From the NCBI GenBank assembly GCA_964541085.1, contig CAZIPA010000030.1:1-26037 (forward strand): a DNA stretch of 26,037 bases, read 5' to 3'. Source of the DNA: UBA4644 sp964541085 (lineage in GTDB: Bacteria; Bacillota; Clostridia; Oscillospirales; Butyricicoccaceae). Below the pieces are notes generated by a model. That model saw only the letters and a program-made list of their open reading frames with translations, did no database searches and was not told the DNA's origin. Positions 13,663-21,239 of the stretch are shown piece after piece. Positions within the stretch are counted from its first letter, which is position 1, and each line of letters begins with the position of its first letter. The position numbers and the translations under genes are program-made.

Positions 13663-14292
13663 ATGAAAAAAGAACCCGAAAGTATTGAAAAAGATCTGAC
13701 GGAAGAAAAGAAAAAAGCGCCCACGGACAATGTCCGGGAGATGTATTTCTGGGCACAGGCGCTGACCATTGCACTGGCGGCGCTGGTGCTGCTCAACACC
13801 TTCTTTTTCCGTCTGTCCGGTGTGCATGGCTCGTCCATGTGTGATACGCTGGCCAATGGAGATCAGCTGATTCTGCAAATCATCGGCTATGACCAGCCCC
13901 GGCGCGGAGATATTATCGTCTGCACCTCCGATGGCTTTGGCGGCGAGGCGCTGGTAAAGCGTGTGATCGCCGTGGCGGGAGATGTGGTGGACATTGATGC
14001 CGACGGCAATGTGGTTGTCAACGGTGAAACACTGTATGAGCCCTACATCCGGGAACCCATTCTTCCCGGCAAGCGGGGAGATCAGCAGTATCCGCTGACC
14101 GTTCGTGAGGGCTGTCTGTTTGTAATGGGCGATAACCGCAACGGCAGCACCGACAGCCGCTTTACCATGGTGGGACAGATTTCCGAGGAACGGGTGCTGG
14201 GAAAGGTGCTGTTCCGCTTCTGGCCGCTGACCAAAATCGGCGTGCTCCGTCATGGAACAGGCAGCGAAGACCCGGCTGCTCTGGCAGGGTAA
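13663..14292 (+). CDS. lepB: Type I signal peptidase
   Basis: The protein has 209 residues from the ATG after GGGGGAGGAG. After a charged cytoplasmic tail there is one membrane anchor (about residues 28-49, FWAQALTIALAALVLLNTFF). The catalytic dyad is Ser58 (VHGSSMCDTL) and Lys99 (ALVKRVIAVAGD), and the conserved MGDNRNGSTDSR lies further on. The enzyme removes signal peptides from exported proteins at the outer face of the membrane. The usual SMxPTL box reads SMCDTL here, with Asp in place of Pro, a small departure near the active serine. It lies between rplS and rbgA as in other Firmicutes; the rbgA gene starts 4 bases after its stop. Confidence 0.95.
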   Translation: MKKEPESIEKDLTEEKKKAPTDNVREMYFWAQALTIALAALVLLNTFFFRLSGVHGSSMCDTLANGDQLILQIIGYDQPRRGDIIVCTSDGFGGEALVKRVIAVAGDVVDIDADGNVVVNGETLYEPYIREPILPGKRGDQQYPLTVREGCLFVMGDNRNGSTDSRFTMVGQISEERVLGKVLFRFWPLTKIGVLRHGTGSEDPAALAG

Positions 14293-14296
14293 AGGT

Positions 14297-15151
14297 ATGA
14301 GTATTAACTGGTATCCCGGCCATATGGCCAAAACCCGCCGGGTGATGCAGGAGGATCTGAAGAATGTGGACATGATCTGTGAGATCGTGGATGCCCGCAT
14401 TCCTGCCGCCTCCCGCAATCCCGATCTGAACCGTCTGTGTCAGAACAAACGGCGTATGCTGGTGCTGAACCGGGTGGATCAGGCTGACCCCGCCGCCACG
14501 GCAAAATGGCGGGCCTATTATCAGGCACAGGGCCTGCGGGTGATGGAAGCCGACAGCCGAAAGGGCGGATTTCTGAATCAGTTTACCGCCTGTGCCAAGG
14601 CAACCTGCGCCGATCTGCTTCAGCGGCAGGCGGCCAAGGGACAGGTGGGCAAGCCCATCCGTATCATGATTATGGGCATTCCCAATGTGGGAAAGAGCTC
14701 TTTTATCAACCGTCTGCTGAACAAAAAAGCGGCGGTGGCTGCGGACAAGCCCGGCGTGACCCGGGGCAAGCAGTGGTTTTCGCTGCCGGGCGGCTTTGAC
14801 TTTATGGACACGCCCGGTATGCTCTGGCCCAAAATCGAGACGGATGAAATGGGCTATCTGCTGGCCTTTACCGGAACCATCCGGGATGAGATTCTCGATC
14901 TGGAGGATCTGGCCTGTCGGCTGCTGTTGCGGCTGGAAAACGCAGCGCCCGGAGCGGTTGTAAAGCGATATGGCATTACAGCTGTAGATATGGATCAGCC
15001 CTATGACACGCTGACAGAGCTTGCCAAAAAGCGGGGCTATCTGGCAGGACGAGGCGAATATGATACCCTGCGGATGGCACGGGTGCTGCTGGATGAGTTC
15101 CGCAGCGGAAAGCTGGGACGCATCACGCTGGAGCTGCCGCCGGAGGACTGA
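14297..15151 (+). CDS. rbgA: Ribosome biogenesis GTPase RbgA (YlqF)
   Basis: The protein has 284 residues from MSINWYPGHMAKTRR, the characteristic start of the family. It is a circularly permuted GTPase. The G4 motif comes first (NRVD, residues 58-61, in place of the usual NKxD), followed by G5 (EADSRKG), then G1 GIPNVGKSS (127-135), G2 around Thr155 (PGVTRGKQW) and G3 DTPG (171-174). A C-terminal ANTAR-like RNA-binding region follows (about 200-284). RbgA acts late in 50S subunit assembly. The gene begins 4 bases after lepB and ends 2 bases before rnhB, so it lies in an operon; an upstream in-frame ATG at 14252 overlaps lepB and is not preferred. Confidence 0.96.
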   Translation: MSINWYPGHMAKTRRVMQEDLKNVDMICEIVDARIPAASRNPDLNRLCQNKRRMLVLNRVDQADPAATAKWRAYYQAQGLRVMEADSRKGGFLNQFTACAKATCADLLQRQAAKGQVGKPIRIMIMGIPNVGKSSFINRLLNKKAAVAADKPGVTRGKQWFSLPGGFDFMDTPGMLWPKIETDEMGYLLAFTGTIRDEILDLEDLACRLLLRLENAAPGAVVKRYGITAVDMDQPYDTLTELAKKRGYLAGRGEYDTLRMARVLLDEFRSGKLGRITLELPPED

Positions 15152-15153
15152 CG

Positions 15154-15762
15154 ATGTATTCCTATGAAGAGGCGCTGGCAGCGCAGGGCTTTACTGCGGT
15201 CTGCGGCGTGGATGAGGCCGGATGCGGCCCGCTGGCCGGGCCGGTTTATGCGGCGGCGGTGATTTTGCATCCGGAGGATCGGATCGACAGCCTGAATGAC
15301 TCCAAACAGCTCTCGGAAAAAAAGCGGGAGCTGCTGTTTCCGGAGATTCAGCACCGGGCCCGTGCCTGGGCCATTGCCTCCGCCAGCGTGGAGGAGATCG
15401 ACCGGCTGAATATTTTACAGGCCAGACTGCTGGCCATGCGCCGTGCCATTGCTGCGCTGGAGCGGGTGCCGAATTATATTCTGGTGGACGGCAACCGGGA
15501 TCCCCAGCCGGAGCAGGCACCAACGCTGCTGATCGTGAAGGGGGATGCCAAAAGCGCATCCATTGCGGCGGCTTCCATTCTGGCCAAGGTGGCAAGAGAT
15601 CATTGTATGCTGGAGCTGGATGCGGCCTATCCGGAATACGCCTTTGCAAAGCACAAGGGCTATCCCACGGCGCTGCACCGGGAACGCATTCTGCAATATG
15701 GCCCCTGTCCGGCTCACCGGCAGACCTTTTTGAAAAAGCTGCTGTCCGGAGGCTCCCGATGA
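15154..15762 (+). CDS. rnhB: Ribonuclease HII
   Basis: The protein has 202 residues, the normal size. The catalytic acidic residues are D20 and E21 in GVDEAGCGPLAGPV, D112 in ILVDGNRD and D149 in KVARDH. The further block KHKGYPTALHRERILQYGPC is also conserved. The enzyme cuts the RNA strand of RNA-DNA hybrids, including single ribonucleotides left in DNA. It follows rbgA by 2 bases and its TGA overlaps the ATG of yraN (ATGA at 15759-15762). Confidence 0.96.
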   Translation: MYSYEEALAAQGFTAVCGVDEAGCGPLAGPVYAAAVILHPEDRIDSLNDSKQLSEKKRELLFPEIQHRARAWAIASASVEEIDRLNILQARLLAMRRAIAALERVPNYILVDGNRDPQPEQAPTLLIVKGDAKSASIAAASILAKVARDHCMLELDAAYPEYAFAKHKGYPTALHRERILQYGPCPAHRQTFLKKLLSGGSR

Positions 15763-16103
15763 ACACCCGGGACAGCGGAAGGCTGGGGGAGGAGCTGGCG
15801 GCGGCCTATCTGGAAAAACGGCATTACCGGCTGCTCCAGCGGAATTATCGCTGCCGGATGGGTGAGATCGACCTGATCGCCCAGAAGGACGGCATGATCG
15901 TGTTTGTAGAGGTCAAGCTGCGAAAGGATGACCGGTTTGCGGGCGCTTGGGAGGCTGTGACACCTGCCAAACAGCGGCGGCTGCGGGTCACGGCGCAATT
16001 CTGGCTGGCGGAGCGGCAATGTCAGCTGCCGGCCCGCTTTGATGTGATTGAGGTCTATACCGGAGATCACAGCATCCGGCAGATCGAGGATGCCTTTCAA
16101 TAA
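15759..16103 (+). CDS. yraN: YraN / UPF0102 family nuclease-fold protein
   Basis: The protein has 114 residues from MNTRDSGRLGEELAAAYLEK. The PD-(D/E)xK-like nuclease core is visible as MGEIDLIAQKDG followed by MIVFVEVKLRK, with the acidic and lysine residues in place. VTPAKQRRLRVTAQFWL and the DVIEVY strand follow. UPF0102 proteins resemble Holliday-junction resolvases, but their role is unproven. The ATG overlaps the rnhB stop; rnhB-yraN adjacency is common in Firmicutes. The longer upstream frame is a shadow of rnhB. Confidence 0.93.
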   Translation: MNTRDSGRLGEELAAAYLEKRHYRLLQRNYRCRMGEIDLIAQKDGMIVFVEVKLRKDDRFAGAWEAVTPAKQRRLRVTAQFWLAERQCQLPARFDVIEVYTGDHSIRQIEDAFQ

Positions 16104-16128
16104 TCAAAATCCGGCGGAAGGAGACTGC

Positions 16129-16827
16129 ATGGCGCTTTACGCAATCGGCGATACTCATTTTTCTGAAGCCGCAAACAAGCCCATGGATGTGTTCGGCGGT
16201 GCATGGAACGGTTATCGGGACAAGCTGCTGACCGGCTTTTCTGTGCTGCGGCCGGAGGATACGCTGCTCATTTGCGGCGACTTTTCCTGGGGAATGTCTC
16301 TGGAGGAGACGCTGCCGGACTTCCGGCTGCTGGACTCCTTTCCTGGAAAAAAGCTGCTGCTGAAGGGCAATCACGACTACTGGTGGGAAACTGTTTCAAA
16401 AATGAAGCGTTTTTTTGCGGAAAATCAGATTGGAACCATTGATTTTTTGCACAATTCCTGTTATTTTTATGACGGCGCTGCTTTATGCGGCACTCGGGGC
16501 TGGTTTTATGAAAAGGGCTCTCCCAACGCGGGAGAGGACAAAATCTTCAAGCGGGAGCTGATCCGGCTGGAAGCATCTCTCAAGGCGGCCATGCAGCAGG
16601 GAGCGGAGGACATCGACTGCTTCCTGCACTATCCGCCGGTGTTTCAGGAGACGGAGGTTCCGCAGATCATGGAGATTCTGGGCCGCTATCCGGTAAAGCG
16701 GGTGTTTTACGGCCATCTGCATGGAGACAGTCTGCGCAATGCCTTCTGCGGTGTGCGGCAGGGGATTTCCTTTCATGTGATTTCCGCCGATGCCGTGGGC
16801 TTCCGTCCCGTTCAAATCCGAGCATAA
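16129..16827 (+). CDS. Calcineurin-like metallophosphoesterase
   Basis: The protein has 232 residues from MALYAIGDTHF, with GAAGGAGA before the ATG at 16129. All metal-binding motifs of the superfamily are present: GDTH (D8, H10), CGDFSW (D51), KGNHDYWW (N81, H82), FLHYPP (H167) and YGHLHG (H196, H198). A nucleotide or phosphodiester substrate is likely, but the family does not identify it. It lies 25 bases after yraN and is probably the last gene of the lepB-rbgA-rnhB-yraN operon. No hairpin terminator is seen before trigger factor. Confidence 0.9.
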   Translation: MALYAIGDTHFSEAANKPMDVFGGAWNGYRDKLLTGFSVLRPEDTLLICGDFSWGMSLEETLPDFRLLDSFPGKKLLLKGNHDYWWETVSKMKRFFAENQIGTIDFLHNSCYFYDGAALCGTRGWFYEKGSPNAGEDKIFKRELIRLEASLKAAMQQGAEDIDCFLHYPPVFQETEVPQIMEILGRYPVKRVFYGHLHGDSLRNAFCGVRQGISFHVISADAVGFRPVQIRA

Positions 16828-16840
16828 TATAAATTAAAAT
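16811..16840 (+). promoter_or_regulatory. Possible promoter of trigger factor gene
   Basis: TTCAAA (16811-16816), an 18-base spacer and TAAAAT (16835-16840) overlap the end of the metallophosphoesterase gene and lie 29 bases before the GTG start of tig. The region is notably AT-rich compared with its surroundings. Confidence 0.4.
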
Positions 16841-16869
16841 AGAGTGTAACTTTACAAGGAGGACTATCC

Positions 16870-18183
16870 GTGAAACTGAACAATGTCGAGAAGAAGGAAA
16901 AAAATCAGGTGGCGCTGACCATCGCCGTGGAGCCCGAGGTGTTTGAGGCTGCCTGCGAAAAGTCTTACCGCAAAAATGTGGGCTCCATCAATATTCAGGG
17001 CTTCCGCAAGGGTCACGCTCCCCGGAAGATGGTTGAGAAGCTCTATGGCAAGGAGATTTTCTTTGAGGATGCTATGAACTTCTGCATTCCCGATGCCTAT
17101 GAGGCTGCTCTGAAGGAAGCCGCGCTGGATGTGGTTTCTCAGCCGGAGATCGGTTCTGTGGATGTTCAGGAGGACGGCACCTTTGTGTTTGTGGCGAATG
17201 TCTATGTGAAGCCCGAGGTCGTCGTGAAGGACTATAAGGGTCTGGAGGCCGAGCGCGAGGACGATACCGTGACCGATGAAGAGGTTCAGGCCGAGCTGGA
17301 GCGCATTCAGCAGCGGAATGCCCGTCTGGTGCCCGTGGAGCGGGAAGCCCAGAACGGCGATACCGTGAACATTGATTTTGAAGGCTTTGTGGACGGCGTG
17401 GCCTTTGAAGGCGGCAAGGGCGAAAAGTTCGACCTGCAGCTGGGCTCCGGCACCTTCATCCCCGGCTTTGAGGATCAGCTGGTGGGCAAGAAGGCCGGCG
17501 AAACCTGCGATGTGAATGTGACCTTCCCCGAGGAGTATCAGGAGAAGTCTCTGGCCGGCAAGCCCGCCGTGTTCAAGTGCGCTGTCAACGAGGTCAAGGA
17601 ATCTCAGAAGCCCGAGCTGGACGACGAGCTGGCCAAGGATGTGTCCGAGTTTGATACGCTGGCCGAGCTGCGTGAGGATACCGCAAAGAGCATGAGAGAG
17701 CGCAAGGCCGCTTCTTCTAAAAACGCCTTCCAGGAAAAGCTGATGGATCAGATCATCGCCACCATGGAAGCGGACATCCCCGATGCCATGATCGAGAATC
17801 AGCTGGATCGCATCGAAGAGGACTTCGGCTATCGTCTGGCCATGCAGGGTATGAATCTGGATGCCTATCTGAAGATGCAGGGCATGGATCATAACGCCTT
17901 CCGCAATATCTTCCGTGCTCAGGCCGAGCGTCAGGTGAAGATTCGTCTGGCTCTGGAGGCCGTTGCCAAGCTGGAGTCTCTGGAAGTCACCGAGGAAGAG
18001 CTGGAGGCCGAGTTCGCCAAGCTGGCAGATCAGAACAAGATGGATCTTGCCAAGGTGAAGGAGCTGCTGCCCGCCGAGGACCTGAAGACCGATCTGCTCT
18101 GCCAGAAGGCCAACGATTTCATCATCGACAACGCCGTGGCCAAGCCCGTGGAAGTCAAGGAAGAGGAAAAGTCTGCGGAATAA
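16870..18183 (+). CDS. tig: Trigger factor, ribosome-bound chaperone and prolyl isomerase
   Basis: The protein has 437 residues and starts with GTG after a strong AAGGAGG. The N-terminal ribosome-binding domain holds the signature GFRKGHAPRKMVEKLYG at residues 44-60; the usual Lys of GFRxGK is His here. The FKBP-type isomerase domain runs from about 150 to 240 (GDTVNIDFEGFVDG, FIPGFEDQLVGKKAGE, VTFPEEYQ). The C-terminal helical chaperone arms follow. Trigger factor meets nascent chains at the ribosome exit tunnel. Strong codon bias (GAG, AAG, CTG) suggests high expression. It precedes clpP and clpX, a classic gene order. Confidence 0.97.
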   Translation: MKLNNVEKKEKNQVALTIAVEPEVFEAACEKSYRKNVGSINIQGFRKGHAPRKMVEKLYGKEIFFEDAMNFCIPDAYEAALKEAALDVVSQPEIGSVDVQEDGTFVFVANVYVKPEVVVKDYKGLEAEREDDTVTDEEVQAELERIQQRNARLVPVEREAQNGDTVNIDFEGFVDGVAFEGGKGEKFDLQLGSGTFIPGFEDQLVGKKAGETCDVNVTFPEEYQEKSLAGKPAVFKCAVNEVKESQKPELDDELAKDVSEFDTLAELREDTAKSMRERKAASSKNAFQEKLMDQIIATMEADIPDAMIENQLDRIEEDFGYRLAMQGMNLDAYLKMQGMDHNAFRNIFRAQAERQVKIRLALEAVAKLESLEVTEEELEAEFAKLADQNKMDLAKVKELLPAEDLKTDLLCQKANDFIIDNAVAKPVEVKEEEKSAE

Positions 18184-18187
18184 TGCG

Positions 18188-18215
18188 CTGTCTGCCGCAA
18201 ACTGACAGATTTTTT
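18188..18215 (+). terminator. Weak terminator-like hairpin after tig
   Basis: CTGTC (18188-18192) and GACAG (18204-18208) are separated by 11 bases and followed by ATTTTTT. The stem is only 5 bp, so it may be a partial attenuator rather than a full terminator. Confidence 0.35.
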
Positions 18216-18252
18216 GCGCCGCAGCGTGTAAACTGATTGCAAACCCATCAAC

Positions 18253-18280
18253 GGGAAGCGCCGCATTGCCGGTGCTTCCC
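18253..18280 (+). promoter_or_regulatory. Stable hairpin in the clpP leader
   Basis: GGGAAGCGCCG, loop CATTGC and CGGTGCTTCCC form an 11-bp stem with one G:T pair, 28 bases before the clpP start and without a following U-run. It may stabilise the mRNA 5' end after processing or mark a regulatory leader. No CIRCE-like operator was noticed in this gap. Confidence 0.45.
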
Positions 18281-18308
18281 GCATCGTACTTCAAGAAAGG
18301 AGTCAGCT

Positions 18309-18893
18309 ATGTCTTATATTCCTATGGTAGTAGAGCAAACCAACCGGGGAGAACGCTCCTATGATATTTTTTCCCGACTGCTCAATGACCGGGTCATCAT
18401 CCTGTCGGAGGAGGTCAACGACACCACCGCCAGCCTGATCGTGGCCCAGCTTCTGTATCTGGAAGCGCAGGATCCGGACAAGGATATCAGCTTTTATATC
18501 AACAGCCCCGGCGGCTCCATTACAGCCGGTATGGCCATCTATGATACCATGCAGTATATCAACTGCGATGTTTCCACCATCTGCATCGGCATGGCTGCCA
18601 GCATGGGCGCATTTCTCCTGCAGGCGGGCACCAAGGGAAAGCGGATGGCGCTGCCCAACAGTGAGATTCTCATTCATCAGCCGCTGATGGGCGGCTTGCA
18701 GGGACAGGCTACGGACATCAAGATTCATGCGGATCACATTGTCAGCCTGCGTTCTAAGCTGAACCGCATCATGAGCGAGCGCACCGGTCAGCCGCTGGAA
18801 GTGATCGAGCGGGACACGGAACGGGATCATTATATGACGGCGGAGGAAGCCTGCGCCTATGGTCTCATTGATAAGGTGATTGTAAAGCGGTAA
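18309..18893 (+). CDS. clpP: ATP-dependent Clp protease proteolytic subunit
   Basis: The protein has 194 residues from MSYIPMVVEQTNRGERSYDI with AAAGGAG upstream. An in-frame ATG at 18237 would include the leader hairpin and is rejected. The catalytic triad is Ser98 (GMAASMGAFLL), His123 (EILIHQPLMGG) and Asp173 (ERDTERDHYM). ClpP forms a double heptameric ring that degrades proteins fed by ClpX or ClpC. The clpX gene follows 31 bases later with its own ribosome site. Confidence 0.98.
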   Translation: MSYIPMVVEQTNRGERSYDIFSRLLNDRVIILSEEVNDTTASLIVAQLLYLEAQDPDKDISFYINSPGGSITAGMAIYDTMQYINCDVSTICIGMAASMGAFLLQAGTKGKRMALPNSEILIHQPLMGGLQGQATDIKIHADHIVSLRSKLNRIMSERTGQPLEVIERDTERDHYMTAEEACAYGLIDKVIVKR

Positions 18894-18924
18894 AGCTTGT
18901 CATGCCTTGATATAAGGAGTTTTT

Positions 18925-20178
18925 ATGGCAAACAATGAAAAGAAGGATGTGCGGTGCAGCTTTTGTGGCCGTACACAAAATGAGGTCAAGCGGCTGATTG
19001 CCGGTCCCAACGCCTACATCTGCAACGAATGTGTCAGCATCTGTGCCGAGCTGGTGCAGGAGGAGGCGGAGGATGAGGCCATCGGCGAACGCTTTCAGTT
19101 GGACGAGCGTCTGCCCAAGCCGGCGGAGATGAAGGCGGCGCTGGACGAATATGTCATCGGACAGGATCGGGCGAAAATAGCGCTGTGTGTGGCCGTTTAC
19201 AATCACTACAAGCGGATTCTGCATACTGATGAGGATGTGGAGCTTCAGAAGAGCAACATTCTGATGATCGGCCCCACCGGCTCCGGCAAGACCCACCTAG
19301 CCCAGACGCTGGCCCGGAGTATGCGTGTGCCTTTTGCCATCGCCGACGCCACCACCCTGACAGAGGCCGGTTATGTGGGCGAGGATGTGGAGAACATTCT
19401 GCTGCGGCTGATTCAGGCGGCGGACTATGATGTGGAGCTGGCACAGCGGGGCATCATCTATATTGACGAGCTGGACAAAATCGCCCGGAAAAGCGAAAAT
19501 CCCTCCATTACCCGGGATGTTTCCGGAGAAGGTGTGCAGCAGGCTCTGCTGAAAATTCTGGAGGGAACCGTTGCCAATGTGCCGCCTCAGGGCGGGCGCA
19601 AGCATCCCCAGCAGGAGTTTATCCAGATTGATACCTCCAACATTCTGTTTATCTGTGGCGGTGCCTTTGACGGATTGGAAAAAGTCATTGAAAAGCGTGT
19701 GGGCAAGCAGGGGATCGGCTTTGGCGCAGAAGTGCATTCCAAGGTCAATCCGGATGCCGCCGCGCTGATGCAGCAGGTGGAGCCACATGATGTACTGAAG
19801 TTCGGTATCATTCCGGAGCTGGTAGGCCGTCTGCCGGTGCTGGTGACACTGGATCCGCTGGACAAGCCTGCGCTGCTGCGGATCCTTACCGAGCCGAAAA
19901 ATGCCCTGACCCGCCAGTATGCCAAGCTGATGGAGCTGGACGGCGTGCATCTGGAGTTTGAGCAGGGCGCGCTGGAGGCCATTGCGGAAAAGGCGTTGCA
20001 GCTGCACACCGGTGCCCGTGGTCTGCGCTCTGCCATCGAAAGCGTCATGACAGATGTGATGTTCGAAACCCCTTCGGACAGCAGCATCATCGGCGTGAAG
20101 ATCACCGCAGAGGCCGTCAACGGAACCGGCAAGCCCCAGCTGATCCGTGGAGCCGTGCCCAGAAAGCTGCCGCACTGA
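18925..20178 (+). CDS. clpX: ATP-dependent Clp protease ATP-binding subunit ClpX
   Basis: The protein has 417 residues, the standard length. The N-terminal zinc-binding domain has C11, C14, C33 and C36. The AAA+ module has Walker A GPTGSGKT (116-123), a substrate pore loop in GYVGED, and Walker B IIYIDELDKIA (D181, E182). The ClpP-docking IGF loop is present in KQGIGFGAE. The C-terminal small domain includes GARGLRSAIE. ClpX unfolds tagged proteins and passes them to ClpP, encoded immediately upstream. A strong terminator follows. Confidence 0.98.
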   Translation: MANNEKKDVRCSFCGRTQNEVKRLIAGPNAYICNECVSICAELVQEEAEDEAIGERFQLDERLPKPAEMKAALDEYVIGQDRAKIALCVAVYNHYKRILHTDEDVELQKSNILMIGPTGSGKTHLAQTLARSMRVPFAIADATTLTEAGYVGEDVENILLRLIQAADYDVELAQRGIIYIDELDKIARKSENPSITRDVSGEGVQQALLKILEGTVANVPPQGGRKHPQQEFIQIDTSNILFICGGAFDGLEKVIEKRVGKQGIGFGAEVHSKVNPDAAALMQQVEPHDVLKFGIIPELVGRLPVLVTLDPLDKPALLRILTEPKNALTRQYAKLMELDGVHLEFEQGALEAIAEKALQLHTGARGLRSAIESVMTDVMFETPSDSSIIGVKITAEAVNGTGKPQLIRGAVPRKLPH

Positions 20179-20207
20179 GACCGCTTTACCGGCCCGAAAA
20201 AATATTG

Positions 20208-20238
20208 CGCTGTATCCTTTGCGGATACAGCGTTTTTT
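20208..20238 (+). terminator. Terminator after clpX
   Basis: CGCTGTATCC, loop TTTGC and GGATACAGCG form a perfect 10-bp stem followed by TTTTTT. It closes the tig-clpP-clpX cluster. Confidence 0.92.
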
Positions 20239-20281
20239 CTGTTTTTCGGCGGATTACTGTCTTTTATTTTCCGTAAGACCA

Positions 20282-20290
20282 TGATATAAT
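20282..20290 (+). promoter_or_regulatory. Extended -10 promoter upstream of rlmB-type gene
   Basis: TGATATAAT, a consensus TATAAT with the TGn extension, lies 39 bases before the start codon. The -35 region (TTTTAT at 20262-20267) is weak, which extended -10 promoters tolerate. Confidence 0.6.
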
Positions 20291-20328
20291 AAAATATCAA
20301 ACTGATTCAAATGTGGGAGGAGACCCTT

Positions 20329-21204
20329 ATGGAAAAGCCCCGTTTTCAAAATAAAGGGAAAGAAAAGCAGCCGGGCAGAAAGCCCTATCCTCATGCCGGA
20401 GACCGGCGGCGGGAACAGCCGAAGCGCAGCAGCTCTGCCTTTGCTGCCATGGAGCAGCTGGACGCGCAGGAGACGAGAGAGGACGAAGGTCTGATTGAAG
20501 GCCGCAACGCCGTCTGGGAAGCCCTTCAGTCCCAGCGTCAGCTGGACAAGCTGCTGATAGCCCAGGGCGCACAGAATGTGGGCCATATCATTGCCGCTGC
20601 CCGGGCTGCCGGTGTTCCCGTGCAGGAATGCGATCGGCGCAAGCTGGATCGGATGAGCATCACCGGTGCCCATCAGGGTGTGATTGCGCTGGGTGCTGCC
20701 GCCCGGTATCAGACACTGGAGGATATTCTGGCGCTGGCAGAGCAGCGAGGAGAAAAGCCCCTGTTGATTCTGTGCGACGGAATCACAGACCCTCACAATC
20801 TGGGCGCGATCATTCGCTCCTGTGAGGTGCTGGGCGGACATGGCGTTGTCGTGCCCCGGCATCGCAGCGCTGGTCTGAACGCAGCCTGTGCCAAGGCGGC
20901 CGCAGGTGCGCTGGAGCATCTGCCGGTGGCCAAATGTGCCAATCTGGGACAGGCCATTACCGAACTGAAAAAGCTGGGTGTTTTCATTCTTGCGGCGGAT
21001 ATGGGCGGAGAGACTGCTGCCAGCGTGGATTTTGATCTGCCCTGTGCCATTGTCATCGGCGCAGAGGGCAGCGGTGTTTCCGAGGGCGTTCGCAAGGCGG
21101 CGGATCGCATCATCAGCATCCCCCAGAGGGGACAGATTCAGTCGCTGAATGCCTCCAACGCAGCGGCAATTCTGCTGTATGAGGCCATGCGGCAGCGCAT
21201 CTGA
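20329..21204 (+). CDS. rlmB: TrmH/SpoU family RNA 2'-O-methyltransferase, RlmB-type
   Basis: The protein has 291 residues from the ATG after GGGAGGAG. A basic, low-complexity extension of about 50 residues precedes IEGRNAVWEAL (about 56-66), where the L30e-like substrate-binding domain begins. The SPOUT domain follows: ILCDGITDPHNLGAIIRSCE (Asn157 and Arg163), then VIGAEGSGVS, then a C-terminal IPQRGQIQSLNASNAAAILL knot motif. RlmB methylates the 2'-O of a guanosine in the 23S peptidyl-transferase region, but TrmH paralogues can act on other sites, so the symbol is a best guess. The motif-3 sequence SLNASNA departs slightly from the usual SLNVSVA. Confidence 0.85.
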   Translation: MEKPRFQNKGKEKQPGRKPYPHAGDRRREQPKRSSSAFAAMEQLDAQETREDEGLIEGRNAVWEALQSQRQLDKLLIAQGAQNVGHIIAAARAAGVPVQECDRRKLDRMSITGAHQGVIALGAAARYQTLEDILALAEQRGEKPLLILCDGITDPHNLGAIIRSCEVLGGHGVVVPRHRSAGLNAACAKAAAGALEHLPVAKCANLGQAITELKKLGVFILAADMGGETAASVDFDLPCAIVIGAEGSGVSEGVRKAADRIISIPQRGQIQSLNASNAAAILLYEAMRQRI

Positions 21205-21239
21205 GCTGCCCGTCCAAATCACAGGAAAGGAGAAGACCT

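Noticed and set aside
16864..18294. A 476-codon minus-strand open frame over trigger factor
   Set aside because: The strong codon bias of tig removes stops from its complement; the translation is a Leu/His/Gly-rich shadow with no motif.
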